Positions 11,924 to 23,663 of a DNA stretch of 64,000 nucleotides are shown one piece after another. The stretch is from the NCBI GenBank assembly GCA_021397845.1, contig CM038043.1:126958013-127022012 (forward strand). Direction: 5' to 3'. The position numbers and the translations under genes were made by a program. Within the stretch, counting starts at the first letter, position 1; each line of letters begins with the position of its first letter. Source of the stretch: Areca catechu (Eukaryota > Streptophyta > Magnoliopsida > Arecales > Arecaceae). Under the pieces are notes generated by a model. That model had not been told where the DNA came from. It was given only the letters and a program-made list of their open reading frames with translations, and did no database searches.

Positions 11924-12830
11924 CTATTCTTTCTTTGAAGGTGAGGGGTTAGTTTTATCAAATAAAATATGTACTGATTCTTCTACAGTTAGAGTTCTTT
12001 TATTAAATACTCTATATACTTTGCTATGTATTGAATAACCAAGGAAAATTACTTCATCAGATTTAGCATCAATTTTTTCTAAATTATCTTTTTCATTATT
12101 CAGCCAAAGCATTTACAACCAAAAACATGAAAAAATTAATATTTGGTTTCTTTTCATTCCAAAGCTCATAAGAGGTTTTCTTTTACATTGGTCGAATCAT
12201 AACACAGTTTAAAATATAACAATCAATGTTCACCGTTTTTGCCCAAAAGTACCTTGCCTTCACATAACATTGTTCAGGCCATCTCTTTTAAAGTCGTATT
12301 TTTCCTCTCTACAACACCATTTTGTTGTGGTATTCTAGGAGCGGAGAAGTTGTGATCAATACCGTTTTCTGTGCAATAATCATCAAAAAATTGATTTTCA
12401 AATTTCGTGCTGTGATCACTCCTAATAGAAATAATTGAAAGGTTTTTCTGGTTTAAAACTTTTTTATGAAATTTTTGAAAAACTTTAAAAGTTTCATCTT
12501 TATGTGCAATAAACAAGACCCATGTAAATCTTAAAAAATCATCTAGTATCACAAGTGTATATTTCATACCACCTAGGCTTATGGTCTTAGTTGGTCTAAA
12601 TAAATCTATGTGAAATAGCTCAAGAGGTCTAAAAGTTGAAATCATATTTTTGGATTTAAAACTCCCCTTAGTTTTTTTACCCATTTTGCAAGCATCGCAA
12701 ATATGTTCAAAATCTACTTTAAATTTAGGTAAACCTCTAATAAGATTCTTGAAAATTAATTTGGTAATGTATGCATGCTAGCATGACCTAATCATCTATG
12801 CCAAAGTAAACAAAACTCCTTAGTCTTAGC
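11924..12830 (-). pseudogene. SIRE Copia integrase
   Basis: The frame at 12,684-12,274 covers the DDE core: LELFHIDLF (first Asp), SIRSDHSTKFENQFF (second Asp) and IPQQNGVVERKNTTL (Glu), so the catalytic triad appears retained. Upstream, to about 12,830, are remains of the zinc-binding region (HICDACKMGKK). Downstream, 12,112-11,924 reads DAKSDEVIFLGYSIHSKVY, the conserved Copia segment between integrase and RT. Frameshifts near 12,260 and 12,115 separate the parts. Integrase inserts the cDNA into host DNA. Confidence 0.8.
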
Positions 12831-13249
12831 ATTCATTGCTACTAGCCTGGAACTACTAGACATGGCTAGATCATTCAGATCACCACATAGATATTTCCAA
12901 GTCTATGTCCAATGAATTTGTTGCTAGAATCAAGTGAGTTTGTTACTATACACATAGATGATTCAAAGACAACCTTGAAGCCTTTATCATATAATTGACT
13001 AATACTTAATAAATTATGCTTCAATTTGTCTACTAGCAATACATTTTCAATAAAAATAGAGGAGGTTAGTTTGATCTTACCAATTTCGATTATTTTTTCT
13101 TTGTCATTATCTCCAAGTTACCAAACCTTTTTCTTTCATCTCTAGGATGATGAATTGATCTTTGTCACCCGTCATATGTCTTGAATAGCCACTGTCCAGA
13201 TATCATCTTTTCTTCATTTTTTGGGCTGCAAGATATTCTTGCAAAACAA
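12831..13249 (-). pseudogene. SIRE Copia protease and pre-integrase
   Basis: The minus strand at 13,196-13,146 gives DSGYSRHMTGDKDQF: the retropepsin Asp-Ser-Gly active site with the Cys usual in Copia (DSGCSRHMTG) changed to Tyr. Downstream, about 13,090-12,950, KHNLLSISQLYDKGFKVVF is the GAG-pre-integrase signature. The frame is interrupted between these pieces. Confidence 0.75.
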
Positions 13250-15059
13250 TCAAGCAGTTATTTTAGGTACCCAAGCTACTTTGGGTCCTTGCAGATTAGC
13301 AGAGGTGGTTCCTTTGGGAACCCAAATCTTTCTAATTCTATTCCTTGCATTTTCATTTTTCTTTAACAAATTGCATTTAAAAAATTTGTGTCCAACCTCA
13401 TGACATGCATAACAAATAATTCTAGTATTTTGAAAAGATGTAAACTTTGAAGTTCTAGATGTAGAGGCATGTGATGAAGATATAGAACCATGTGATACAA
13501 AAGCATTTTGAGAAATAGATTTTGGTACAAATGCTTTTGAGGAAATAAATTTAATAGCTAAAACTTCATTTGTATTCGAAGAATTATAACCGATTCCAGC
13601 CTTGTTACTTGAGATTCTTTGCTCTTTCAAAATCAACTCAAGCTTATTTGAACTTAAAGTAAACTTTCAACCACAGGCTTGAGTTTTTTCATCTCATTTT
13701 TCAAATTATTATTTTCACTAATCAAAGTTTTCTTTTTCTTAAGATATAGATTTTTTTCAATTTCCAAAGCTTTGTTATTTTTAGAAAAGATAATTAATTA
13801 TTTTTGCAATAACTTGTTCTTTTCTAAAATCTCTTCCTTTTCTTTTAATAAAGAATCATTATTTTTCTTTAAAGCTCTAATTTTTATTCCAGCCTTTTTA
13901 AATTCAGAAAGCAAATCATGTAATGCAGAATTTAGTTTATCAAAAGTAAATTTAGCTTGAGGTTCAAGGGACATTACCTCATCTTCGAGACCCATAAGGC
14001 ATAGATTGACGATTTTTGTGGTCTCTTCCTCTTCTATTGAAGTCGACTCCTCACTGTTGCTCCAAGTAGCAAACATCACTTTCTTCTTCTTCTTAAACAT
14101 TTTCTTTAATAGAGGACAATCGTATGGATATGCCCAGGTTTCTTACACTCATACCATGTGGGCATTTGATCTTTTTCTTTTTCTCTTTCTTTGTCCTTAC
14201 TGTGTTCACCTCTCTTGTGAAACTTTCTAAAGTATCTTCCTTTCTTCTTTCCCATAAACCTTCTAAATCTCCTCACGACCATAGCTATATCCTCATCTTT
14301 TAAGCCATCTTCGGAGGAGGAGCAGTCATCTTCCGATTCTTCATCTTAATTCTTTGATTCCGATGCAGCTTTGAAGGCAATAATTTTCTTCTTTTTCTGT
14401 TCATTTTCATTCCTATGTTGCATGGCTAGTTCATGTATGATGAGAGAGCCCAGCAGTTCATCCAGAGTTAGTGTGTTTAGATCTTGTGCTTCCTGGATGG
14501 CAGTTACTTTGGGGTCCCATTTGTCCGGAAGTGATCTTAGAATCTTCTGTACTAAGTCTGCATTAGAATAAACCCTGTCAAGACTTTTCAAGCCATTAAT
14601 AATATCTATAAATTATGAAAACATGGAAGAGATAGTTTCATTTTGCTCCATCTTAAATAATTCATAGCTATATACTAGAAGATTGATTTTTGATGTCTTC
14701 ACTTAGGAAGTTCCTTCCTGGATCACTTCAAGTTTATCCCAAATTTCTTTTATAGATGAGCAAATAGAAATTCGATTGAACTCATTGGCATCAAAAGCAT
14801 AATAAACTAAGTTCTTGGCTTTGGCATTCAGTTCATTTATTTTTATGTCATGATCATCCCAATCCTCTTCAGGTTTTGGAACATCCATGCCATCAACTTT
14901 AATCATGGATATTTGTGGACCACTAAGAATGACCTTCTATAACTGAAAATCAACAGCTTGAATGTATATCTTTATTCTAGCTTTCTAGTATGAATAACTC
15001 GTGCCAGTGAACAGTGGAGGTCTATTAGTAGATTGGCCTTCAACCAAGGAAGTACTCAT
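13250..15059 (-). pseudogene. SIRE Copia gag with two zinc-knuckle regions
   Basis: Starts at ATG 15,059 with MSTSLVEGQSTNRPPLFTGT, a typical SIRE gag N-terminus. Capsid pieces follow at 14,906-14,703 and 14,591-14,346 (SLPDKWDPKVTAIQEAQDL). The first knuckle is damaged (WYECKKPGH near 14,140). A Lys/Glu-rich coiled-coil-like segment spans 14,100-13,640. The second knuckle is intact: CYACHEVGHKFFKC near 13,385-13,427, followed by KIWVPKGT and GPKVAWVPK, the usual lead-in to protease. Several stops split the frame. Confidence 0.8.
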
Positions 15060-15103
15060 GGGATGAGCTATCAATCTTTACTCTAAATAAGTTCAGAGAC
15101 AAA

Positions 15104-15115
15104 GCTCTGATACCA
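15104..15115 (-). promoter_or_regulatory. SIRE primer-binding site (tRNA-iMet)
   Basis: The minus strand reads TGGTATCAGAGC, complementary to the 3' end of plant initiator tRNA-Met, 2 bp from the LTR edge at 15,118. It is intact. Confidence 0.9.
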
Positions 15116-15117
15116 AT

Positions 15118-16204
15118 TGTTGCCCAAGTGGCTTTCCCAAGAGGGGGGTGAATTAGGAATTTAAAAAATTTGAACAGATATGTGCTCCTTTAAATCTACT
15201 TTAGTGTGGAGGTGCTTGTTTCAAATAATTAAAAGTGGAAGCAAACACAAACAGAAAAAGCATAATGCAAACATAGTAAATTTATAGTAGTTCAGAGTAC
15301 CCTCGCTCCTACGTCCACTACCCAAGATACTACATCAGATTTTCACTATATTCACAACTAGAATACAGTCAGATTGTTTTACCAGGCTCACAATTTAAAA
15401 CCCAACACTTGCTTTTCAACAAGATCACCAAGAACCCAACTTGATTTTGAACAGGATTACCAAGAACCTAACTTGGTTTTGAATAGGATCACCAAGAACC
15501 CAACTTGGTTTTGAACAGGATCAGCAAGAACCCAACCTTGGTTTTGAACAGGATCACCAAGAACCCTTACAACATTAGTTTTAAAATGGGATCACCAACA
15601 ACCCACACTTGGCTTTTAAACCAGGCTCACTAATAATTCAAAAACTCATAAAAGAGTTAAAAGAAAGCAAGCAACTAATGACAAACACAAGTTGTCTAAT
15701 GGTTGCAGTTGCAGCTCAAGAGAAGCCTTCTTAAATGCACTTTAATGGCTTCTTCTTCTTCCTTGGTAAGTGCTTCAAGATTCTGATTGGAGTTGGTGAA
15801 GACTTAAAGGCTGACTTGAATGTTCTTTTCGTGATCTCTTGCTCACAAGCTCATTTAATATTCAATCATGCATTAACTTCTTCAAAGGTTGTCCAGATCC
15901 CTCATTTATGGAGTCTTATACTCTTCTTAGGTGGATATAGTCATTGTAGACTATTGAGACTTGACATTTAACTATTGGAGCACTTTTTAGATTCAAAAAT
16001 GAAGTTCTAGAACTAGCTATTACTTGCCTGGAATCGATGTTCAAGTTAGCTCAGATGCTTCAGTCAGGTTGGATCCTCAGAGAGCTGATTCTTCACTCTG
16101 GTCGAGTCAGCTCGCCATGATCGAGTCACTCGAATCCTCAGTGTTGATGATTCCTTACTTTGGTTGAGTCAACTCGCCTCAATCAAGTTGGCTCGGATCC
16201 TCAG
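15118..16204 (-). repeat. SIRE LTR, first segment
   Basis: Plus-strand start TGTTGCCCAAGTGG adjoins the primer site. Contains a tandem array of AGAACCCAACTTGGTTTTGA-type units (about 15,410-15,600, ~40-bp period) and GAGTCAGCTCGCC-type motifs (16,090-16,195). It stops at 16,204 where chromovirus A inserted and resumes at 29,759. Confidence 0.8.
15410..15600. repeat. ~40-bp tandem repeat in SIRE LTR
   Basis: About five units around GGATCACCAAGAACCCAACT followed by TGGTTTTGAACA. Individual units differ by small indels and substitutions. Confidence 0.8.
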
Positions 16205-17729
16205 TGATGCAAGATGAACCTAGGACTAATGTAGATGAAGGAAAAATAGAAAATCTAATTTTTTTATAATTTTATGGATTTAAGTTTGTACACTAATAAC
16301 CCGAAAGTAAGTAAAGAATTGTAGGCAAACATGTAATGAAAGAAACTATCATACCTACAAAAAGACATGCAAAATAATAAAAGATAGGATCCCGAGAATT
16401 GAAAAATCCCTGATTTAGGATAGTGTACCTTTAACCAGTCAGAAATCAGGAAGGGAAAGGTTTGTACCAGGTAGAGATTGAAGATTCACTTGAAGAAGGG
16501 TTCTCTCAACACTCTGGATGGTGCTTGGAAGACAAGCCTTTGGTTCACTGAATCAGAAGGCAATCTGGATCGGTCCTGAAGGCAAAGAAAGTCTCCTTTG
16601 GGGAGGGGAAACACCTCGAGGATCTTGCAAGTATCAGAGGTTAAGCAAGAAATAGGTAATCAAAGAAGAGAAAACAAGATGTAAAGAAGAAGAAAGAAAC
16701 TAGGATTTAGGATGTTGGCGGCCTGGAGAAGAAGGAGGCTCTTAGCAGGGGTGGCCTTGGGCTTCTTCTCAAGGATGAAGGCTAATGCTTGAGGCATGGA
16801 AGGATGCTTGGGCATGGAGAAAGCTAGGTGCAGCGGTTCGGCAAGCCAAAGGAACAAGAAAACAACACCAAAACTTAAACCTGAACTCAAGAAAAATTTC
16901 ACCAAAATTTTATTTCATAAGAGTTGAATGCTTACAAGAGGAAGAGCGGTGGGGTATTTATAGAGTTCCCATGCCCTCTCCTTGATAGTTTAGAAGTTCT
17001 CTCCTTGATAGGTTAGGAATACACAATTAGATTAGGAATACAATCTTAAGTCGATAAGGAATTAGGAAGAGAGCTCCTTAAAGGGTTAGGAAAGCATATT
17101 CCATGGAACCTTGGACTTTTCCTCCTTCCATCATGGACCATCAAGGCTTGGACTCCACTTAATCTCAGCTTGGACCTCTTGGGCTGCAACAAGGGGCATC
17201 CTCCAAGGGTTTGGCGCATGGGCATATGGGCCCTGGAAGCTGCGTTTTCCTGGTATCAGCTATATTCCGAGCATCTTAGTTCTGGGGTGCATGGGCTTGA
17301 ATCCTAGGCTTGGAATCTCTTGGCATGGGGTGCTGGCATATTCCTGGAATCATGAGGCACCCAGGTCTATAAATATTCTCTAGCATCTGGAGGGTATCAA
17401 GGCATCTGGAGGGTATCTGAGGCATTTGGAAGGAATCTTGGATCTTGGGACAGCAAACAAGGCCTAATTGACTAATGTGAAGGACTCTGGCTCCTATATG
17501 AGACCTGGTAGAATTCCAAAATAGGATATCCTCTTCTCTTGTACAAAAATTAGATTGGTACGGGACTAATACTGAGGTACAGGACTCAAAGACTAGACTA
17601 GGGTTGAGACAAATCAACTTGCCTCAACTTATTATAGGACTCAATCTTACTTGATTACAAAATTAGATACATGGCTAAGTAAACTAGATAGGGCCCAGTA
17701 ATCTGTGTTTGATCCTGGTGCCCCCACCA
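16205..17729 (-). repeat. Gypsy A left (3') LTR
   Basis: Pairs with 28,212-29,753. Begins TGATGCAAGATGAACC and ends GTGCCCCCACCA on the plus strand. ORFs at 16,660-17,617 are chance readings shared by both LTR copies. Confidence 0.9.
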
Positions 17730-18321
17730 ATTCTTCTGGGGTGGGAGGAACTCGATCTCGTCAAGTAAGGGTCAACTTGGCTCTCATATTGCTCAAGAAG
17801 GTCTGGGTTGAGATGCTGCAGATCCTCACAGGTGATCCATGAGTCAGATTCCTGCCGACCTTGCCATCTGACCAAATACCATGGATAGCCTTTATTCCGA
17901 GTACTGATGGCTTGATCGTCCAGGTTGCGCTCAATCCTTTCTTCACTTATAGGCCAGATTGTTAGTGGACTCTCTGGGGTGGGTTCACTCTCAAGGGAAG
18001 GGATAGGCTCAAAGTGCTCGCTAGGTATCGCTACTGGCTCCTGGTACTCCATAATGTCTGAAGTATTGAAGGTGGAACTAATACCTAATTCGGGTGGCAG
18101 CTCGAGCACATGGGCATTGGATCCAACTCTCTTTTTTATTCAGAATGGTCTAGCTTTGCAAGCATGAATTTCTTTATGGTCCCTGGAGGGAACCGCTCAA
18201 GCTTAAGCCTGATCATCACATAATCCCCTGCAAAAAACTCTTTAGCTCTTTTTCGAGAATTAGCCAAGTTCACATAGAGTTCATTAATAAGGTTTATCTT
18301 TTGACTAATATCCTGATGCAA
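17684..18321 (-). pseudogene. Gypsy A integrase C-terminus and chromodomain
   Basis: The frame at 18,321-18,136 reads HQDISQKINLINELYVNLAN then FFAGDYVMIRLKLERFPPGT, the standard Gypsy integrase C-terminal module. After a frameshift, 18,109-17,684 reads MLELPPELGISSTFN, then an acidic Pro-rich linker and a chromodomain: IERNLDDQAISTRNKGYPWY, LVRWQGRQESDSWITCEDL, NPDLLEQYES. Trp, Tyr and the LVRW(Q/K)G core are present. Chromodomains steer integration toward methylated-histone chromatin. The frame runs about 45 bp into the 3' LTR, ending at 17,684. Confidence 0.85.
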
Positions 18322-18382
18322 ATGCTATGCAGAGGTTCATGCAGGTGTGGACAAATAGATTAGGTTTGTGGACTTATTGGAT

Positions 18383-19282
18383 TCAAAATCCTACTCCACT
18401 ACCTATATCCTGGATCTCCCCTACAGACAACTCTTGTGAACCCTCACTTTTAGCTATAGTGTTTGATACTGGCTTAGTTACTTCTTTCTCAAATTCTATA
18501 GTGGGTTCAGGATCATTTTCTATTAGGTTCTCACTAGGTTCACTCTCTAATTCCTCTTCTTCAAGTTCTTCTATTGGACTCAACTCATCGATGTACTCTT
18601 TAGATCCTTCAATGGGGGGCTCAAGATTAGCCTTAATTAGATTAACTCCTAGTTTCTTTTCTTTAAGGCTACTAGAATCTCTCTTAACTGGATCTCTGTG
18701 TTGAGTCAGATGAATTACAAATTTCTTCCCATGGTGACTAAAGGTACAGATGTTGGTTCGACCAAACAGGGCTGCATTATGATCATACAGCCATGGTCTA
18801 CCTAAGATGATACTACTGGCTCCCATGGGAAGGATATCACACCAAATCTTCTCTTCATATGATTGCAATTTGATCAAGATTTGGCACCTAGACTTGATTT
18901 GGATGGAGGTAGAATCTATCCATAAAACTTTATAAGAGCTAGAATGGGGAACTAGGCCTAAGCCAAGGGTTTTAAGTTCCTTAAGTGAGATGGCATCTAC
19001 ACAGCTCCCACTATCTATGATTATCTTGCATACCTTATCCCCAATTTTTACAAAGGTTTGTAGGATGCTAGTCCTACACCAATCTTCCTGGGTCTGGGTC
19101 TGGGATAGGATGCATCTAACTACCCCTACTAAGTCAGATTGATCAAAATCCTCCTCTTCTCCTTCATACTCTTCAATCAAGTCTACTTCAGCTTCACAAA
19201 CTTCTTCCTCATCATCATTATTGGATTCAGGCTCTTTCTCAGGCTCCCCTGTGTAAAGATCTGGTGGGACACTGGCTAGCAT
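18383..19282 (-). CDS. Gypsy A aspartic protease ORF (299 codons)
   Basis: An uninterrupted frame. Residues 20-50 are very acidic (NNDDEEEVCEAEVDLIEEYE). The retropepsin active site IIIDSGSCVDAIS has catalytic Asp at residue 90, and GASSIILGRPWLYDHNA (about 153-169) is the second conserved protease block. The tail from about 200 is again Glu-rich. In an intact element RT would follow; here the frame ends and the integrase tail comes 60 bp later. The upstream zinc knuckle lies in another frame, so it was once part of a longer polyprotein. Whether it is expressed is unknown. Confidence 0.8.
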   Translation of the reverse strand: MLASVPPDLYTGEPEKEPESNNDDEEEVCEAEVDLIEEYEGEEEDFDQSDLVGVVRCILSQTQTQEDWCRTSILQTFVKIGDKVCKIIIDSGSCVDAISLKELKTLGLGLVPHSSSYKVLWIDSTSIQIKSRCQILIKLQSYEEKIWCDILPMGASSIILGRPWLYDHNAALFGRTNICTFSHHGKKFVIHLTQHRDPVKRDSSSLKEKKLGVNLIKANLEPPIEGSKEYIDELSPIEELEEEELESEPSENLIENDPEPTIEFEKEVTKPVSNTIAKSEGSQELSVGEIQDIGSGVGF

Positions 19283-19710
19283 AATGACCTATCTTATTGC
19301 ATCTAAAACAGGCATTGGGACTAGGGCTTGGGGCTTGGGGCTTTCTGAAATGCTGGTGCCTTACCCTTATCTATTCTAACTGGTGCAGAATTAGTGGAAC
19401 TGGACTGACTTGGACTCAGGTTGGGTCGAAGCTGGTTAGGGTTGGGATGGGCTGAGTTAAGATTGGGTTGAATTGGGCTATGGTTAGGTTGGACTGGGTT
19501 GGGATTTGATCTAACTGGATTGGGGCTAAACCGTGCTGGGTTGGGATTGGGTCGGCCTTGGTATACCTAGTTTGGGTTTGGTTTTGGAAATGGGGCATTG
19601 TTCCTAACAGGTTCAGATGCTGGAATGGAGGTCTCCTTTGAAATTTTTCATAATGTCTAGCTATCTTGTATGCTTGCTCTAAATCATTGACCTCTCTCAT
19701 GTACAGTTCT
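19283..19710 (-). pseudogene. Gypsy A gag C-terminus and zinc knuckle
   Basis: Continues the capsid frame interrupted at 26,043: ELYMREVNDLEQAYKIARHY follows directly once Gypsy B is removed. A Gln/Pro/Thr-rich linker with internal repeats follows, then a classic knuckle CFRCNKIGHYASQC around 19,265-19,306, separated by stops near 19,416-19,330. Confidence 0.85.
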
Positions 19711-21163
19711 TGATGGGGAACTAATATGCATGCAATTTTTTTTGTATGTTTTACATGTTGAGTTAGGTGATTAATTCCCAAATTTCAGATCAAAATTATT
19801 TATAGGGAATTTTTTATGAATTTTTGAAGATCAGCATGCAGATTAGGACCTAGAAAAGTAGCAAAGAAGGACCGCCGTGGCTGAGAAGCCTCGGTTAGGG
19901 CAAGTTCTCCTACAATAAAACTACTAGAGGTAGAGGGGTGTACCTGACAACGTCTGTGAAGATCGCAGCGAAGGGGTCTCTCGTTCCACGATGGATGCGG
20001 CCAGGAAAATCGAGCAAAAGACCCGCGGATACCCGGCTTTCTGCTCGGTAATCTGATTGAGGCTTGGCTGGAGTCGTTGGATTCGTAGGAACTCAGGGAC
20101 CTGCAAACGACCTGTCAGGGGTTAGAAAATTCATAAAGGAACAAGAAAACAAAGGAAAAACAGCAAGGGAAGGCTTCTTTTGGTGTGGGCATCCAGGGAT
20201 CTGGAGGGTTTGTTGGCGGCAGGAAGATGATTGCAAACACCGGGAAGAAGAACTCTCACAAACCCCTTTATGCACACAGCAGGGTATCACACCACTCAAT
20301 AGAAGAACTCAAGGTTTTCATTCATCAAAAATTCTCATACAAGAGGCTAGGGTCCCTTAAATAGACCCTTAACCTTGGGCTCCAAGTAAGGGCACATAAG
20401 TCTTTACATAAGAATCCTTTTCCCTCTCAAACCCTAGCTAGAAAATAAGGAAATATTAGGTAGAAAAATCCCTAAAAAATTTCTTGACTTGGTCAAGACT
20501 CCAAGGATGCCTAGGGGGGCGTGTTGGGCTTCTAGGAGCAGCAAAAGGCCAGCCCAAAGGGGCTCGGGTGCGTGGGTTTGGGCCTCTGGAAGCTGGGATG
20601 GCCTGGTAGCCAGGTAGCAGGAATATTCCCTGGTATCTTGCTTCTTAGGGGCTTGGGCTTGGCACCTGGGCTTGATTTCTTTGGGCTAGGATGCAGATGG
20701 ACCTCTGGAATCATGGATGCCCTTATCTATGAATATACTTTGGCATCTGGAAGGGAATCTGGGCATCTAGAGGGCATCTGCAAGAAATCAGGGTTTTCTG
20801 AATTTTCCTCCTGGGGTCTTCAAATCTTCAAGCTGGGTTGGATTTGTGCTATACTTCCATGTCTTCAATCTAGTTGGACTTGGTCTTCACTTGTATGATA
20901 TAGTCTTGAGTCTTCAGTATGCTTGGACAGGACTCAAAAAAATAAAATTAGCTCAACATGAGCTGACTAGCATTGGACTGAACTAGCTTAACATGAGCTG
21001 ACTAGTACAGAACTGAAATAACAACTAAAAATACTCAAATAATAACTAAAATGGACTCAGATGAGCTAAGCCCTTATTACAGATGGACTCATAAATTATT
21101 GATCAATTTACAGAGGGTTGAAAAAGCCTCTGTCTTATTCTGGTGCCTCAGGTGTCCCCACCA
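19711..21163 (-). repeat. Gypsy B left (3') LTR
   Basis: Pairs with 24,589-26,042. Plus-strand ends TGATGGGGAACTAATATGC and GGTGTCCCCACCA. The 108-codon plus-strand ORFs in both LTRs (20,572 and 25,451) are mirror copies without a known domain. Confidence 0.92.
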
Positions 21164-21640
21164 ATTCTCCCAGGGTGGGAGGAACTCGACCCTGTCGAGT
21201 GAAGGTTAGACTGGCTCACATATCTCTCGAGAAGGTCTGGGTTGAGGCGTTGCAAGTCCTCTCGAGAAATCCATGAATCGTCCGACTTTGGCCGGCCTTG
21301 CCATCGGACCAGGAAGCGTTGATAGTCATGGCCCTGGGTCGTGATGGCTTGATTGTCCAGGATACGCTCGATCCGTTCTCCTCTCTCAGGCCAAATTTGT
21401 TTGTGGACACTCTAGGTTAGGGTCACTCACAATGAAAAGAAATAGGTCCAAAGGCCTCACTAGGTAGCGCTGTCGGTTCCCTATACTCAACCAGGTCTAT
21501 AATATTGAAGGTAGAACTAATGCCCAAATCCGAAGGCAAGTCTAACACCTAGGCATTTGATCCAACCTTCTCTATCACTTTGAAAGGTCCGGCTCTGCGA
21601 GCATGAAGCTTCTTTTAGGCCTAAGCCTAACCAAGATAAA
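21164..21640 (-). pseudogene. Gypsy B integrase tail and chromodomain, frameshifted
   Basis: Aligns with 17,730-18,180 of Gypsy A. Reading across frames recovers a LDLPSDLGISSTFN-like segment and a chromodomain with VRWQGRPKSDDSWI-like residues and NPDLLERY near 21,220. At least two frameshifts and stops occur. The integrase catalytic core is absent upstream. Confidence 0.7.
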
Positions 21641-21927
21641 ATCCACTACATCAAATTTTTTTGATCCATCTTCGGGAATTAGCTAGTTGTTTTAACATTA
21701 GTGCGGGTGGTGAACATGCTAGGCACATGCAGACTCCTAACAAGATGATGCAAAGGACTCAAGCCTACACCTAGCAGACTCGACTAAAGAGGTTTATTAG
21801 GTCTTAACTACCACTTGGGCATGGGGGCATGAGTCGTGGTTGATGGATGACATGCAGAAGAAAATTTGCTAGTAACTCCTAATAAGTGCCAGAGGGTCTG
21901 CCAAAAGTAGGTAGCAAATGGGATGGG

Positions 21928-22539
21928 CTATATGGATCCTTGCAACCTAGTAACCTCAACAAAATGTAACCTAATAGTTCTAGACACATGAGAAAACTCA
22001 GGAAAGGGTAGAAAATAGGAAGTGGGTTCAGAATTACTCTGGTAGGGTGGAGAAAAAGGTTCTGGGTTAGTTGGATAAAGTAGAATCAAAGAAGGCATGT
22101 CAGGGACTAATCCTAGACTAATGAGGTTAACCTTATGGGGTTGCGATATATCTACGGGGTTTGTATAATGGAAGGATGGGTTATTAATCTCAGGAAAGAG
22201 GTCCTTAATGGGAACTATAGGAGGAGACTCATCCTGAGGGTACTGATTCAAAGAGATCAGGTCCTTAATAAATTCTTCTGGTTCTTGTATTTTAGGACTA
22301 GACTCTATAATTTGGCTCTCCTCTATGGTTTCCTCAGGTAAGGCTCTAGTAGCAGTACCTAGGTTCTCTTCCTCTATTTGTTCTTCCATTATAGCTTTAG
22401 GTTGGATATGGTCAAGGTCAACTAGCTCTAGGTTGGTTTCTACCTGGGTATCTACTGGGTCAGCTAATTCTAGGTCTACTAAAGGTGTCTCCTCTTCTCC
22501 CTCATACTCATCCACTAGGCTCACATCAGCTTCATACAC
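21928..22539 (-). CDS. Gypsy B acidic linker ORF (203 codons)
   Basis: Begins MYEADVSLVDEYEGEEETP, matching the acidic start of the Gypsy A protease ORF (EVCEAEVDLIEEYEGEEED). The rest is Glu/Pro-rich with no Asp-Ser-Gly active site, so the protease itself has been lost or replaced. Role unknown. Confidence 0.55.
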   Translation of the reverse strand: MYEADVSLVDEYEGEEETPLVDLELADPVDTQVETNLELVDLDHIQPKAIMEEQIEEENLGTATRALPEETIEESQIIESSPKIQEPEEFIKDLISLNQYPQDESPPIVPIKDLFPEINNPSFHYTNPVDISQPHKVNLISLGLVPDMPSLILLYPTNPEPFSPPYQSNSEPTSYFLPFPEFSHVSRTIRLHFVEVTRLQGSI

Positions 22540-22839
22540 TTCCGCGTTAATGTAAGCCTTGTCAATCTCAGGAATGGTTGGAGAAGGTCGGCTAGCAGGA
22601 AATTGGTTAGGTCTGGTCTCTGATTATGGGTACTACTCATAGTAGGTTCAGGTTGTATAAGAGGTAGTGGCTCACTATTGGGTTCATATTTAGGGATACT
22701 AATCCTATGGGGTTCAAGTTGACTAGGGGAAGCATGACTAGTACTAGGCTGATACTTAGGGGTTATGGGTTCTCTAGGCTCATAGGACAAGGGTGCAGAT
22801 CTATGGGTCATGGGATTATAGGATCTGGGGTCATATGAT

Positions 22840-23070
22840 TTTGGGTCAGCTCTATGATCAGGTTCTAAGGATGGATCAAGGTATGGGGTCCTCCTAAGGT
22901 TGGGCTCTCTATATGGGTCAGGATATTAGGTCCTCCTAGGATTGGACTCCCTATATGGGTCATAATACTGGGTTCTCCTAGGGTTGGACTCCCTATATAG
23001 GTCAGAATATTGGGTCCTCCTAGGGTTGGACTCCCTATATGGGTCAGAATATTGGGTGTTGGGTCTACTA
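22840..23070 (-). repeat. 42-bp tandem repeats coding a 14-residue motif
   Basis: About five units around the plus-strand core CTAGGGTTGGACTCCCTATA, encoding a basic/aromatic motif close to RRTQYSDPYRESNP on the minus strand. Similar, more degenerate units occur in Gypsy A at 26,520-26,710 and upstream in B at 23,290-23,450. Confidence 0.8.
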
Positions 23071-23243
23071 GGCTCATAGGGTGTGGGTGCATAGGATCTA
23101 TGATCATGGGATCTAGAGTCATAGGATCTAGGTTCATAGGTTATGGATTCATAGGTTCTAGGTTCATAGGATTTGGAGTCATAAGATCTATAGGTTGTAG
23201 GTATACTAGGCTTGTAGGGAGAGGGTAAATAGGATCTATCTTC

Positions 23244-23663
23244 CTAGTCTATAAAATCCTGATTGAGTCTTCTAGGACTAACCTTAGGGATTGGGTCATG
23301 ACGATGGGCTCTCCTAGGTTCAGCCTCAAGGTATGGATCAGGGTTTGGGTTCCTCCTAGGTTGAGGATTGTAGTACGGGTCAGGATAAGGGGCTCTCCTA
23401 GGTTCGACCTCATGGTATAGATCAGGGTTTGGGGTCCTCCTAGGTTGAGGGGAATCAGGATCTGGCTCAGATTGTGACCCATGGGTTTTTCTTGGGGTCC
23501 CTACCCGGACTTTTAACTGATCAAACCTATTGGCAAGATGGTCAATTCTATCATTGGTTTGAATACGAGACTGAGTTAACTGGGTCATCTGGGTAGTTAT
23601 CTGGGCCATTTGATCAGCTAGGGCTTTTATTTGGGCTTGTAAATTTTTCATGGGTTCAGACAT
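23244..23663 (-). CDS. Gypsy B gag N-terminus
   Basis: MSEPMKNLQAQIKALADQMA then a Gln/Thr/Met heptad-like coiled coil (about residues 5-55), then Arg/Pro/Asp/Tyr-rich repeats (RRAPYPDPYYNPQP). It corresponds to the Gypsy A segment at 27,128-26,712. The frame stops at 23,244 but repeats of the same type continue in other frames to 22,840. No capsid domain follows. Confidence 0.65.
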   Translation of the reverse strand: MSEPMKNLQAQIKALADQMAQITTQMTQLTQSRIQTNDRIDHLANRFDQLKVRVGTPRKTHGSQSEPDPDSPQPRRTPNPDLYHEVEPRRAPYPDPYYNPQPRRNPNPDPYLEAEPRRAHRHDPIPKVSPRRLNQDFID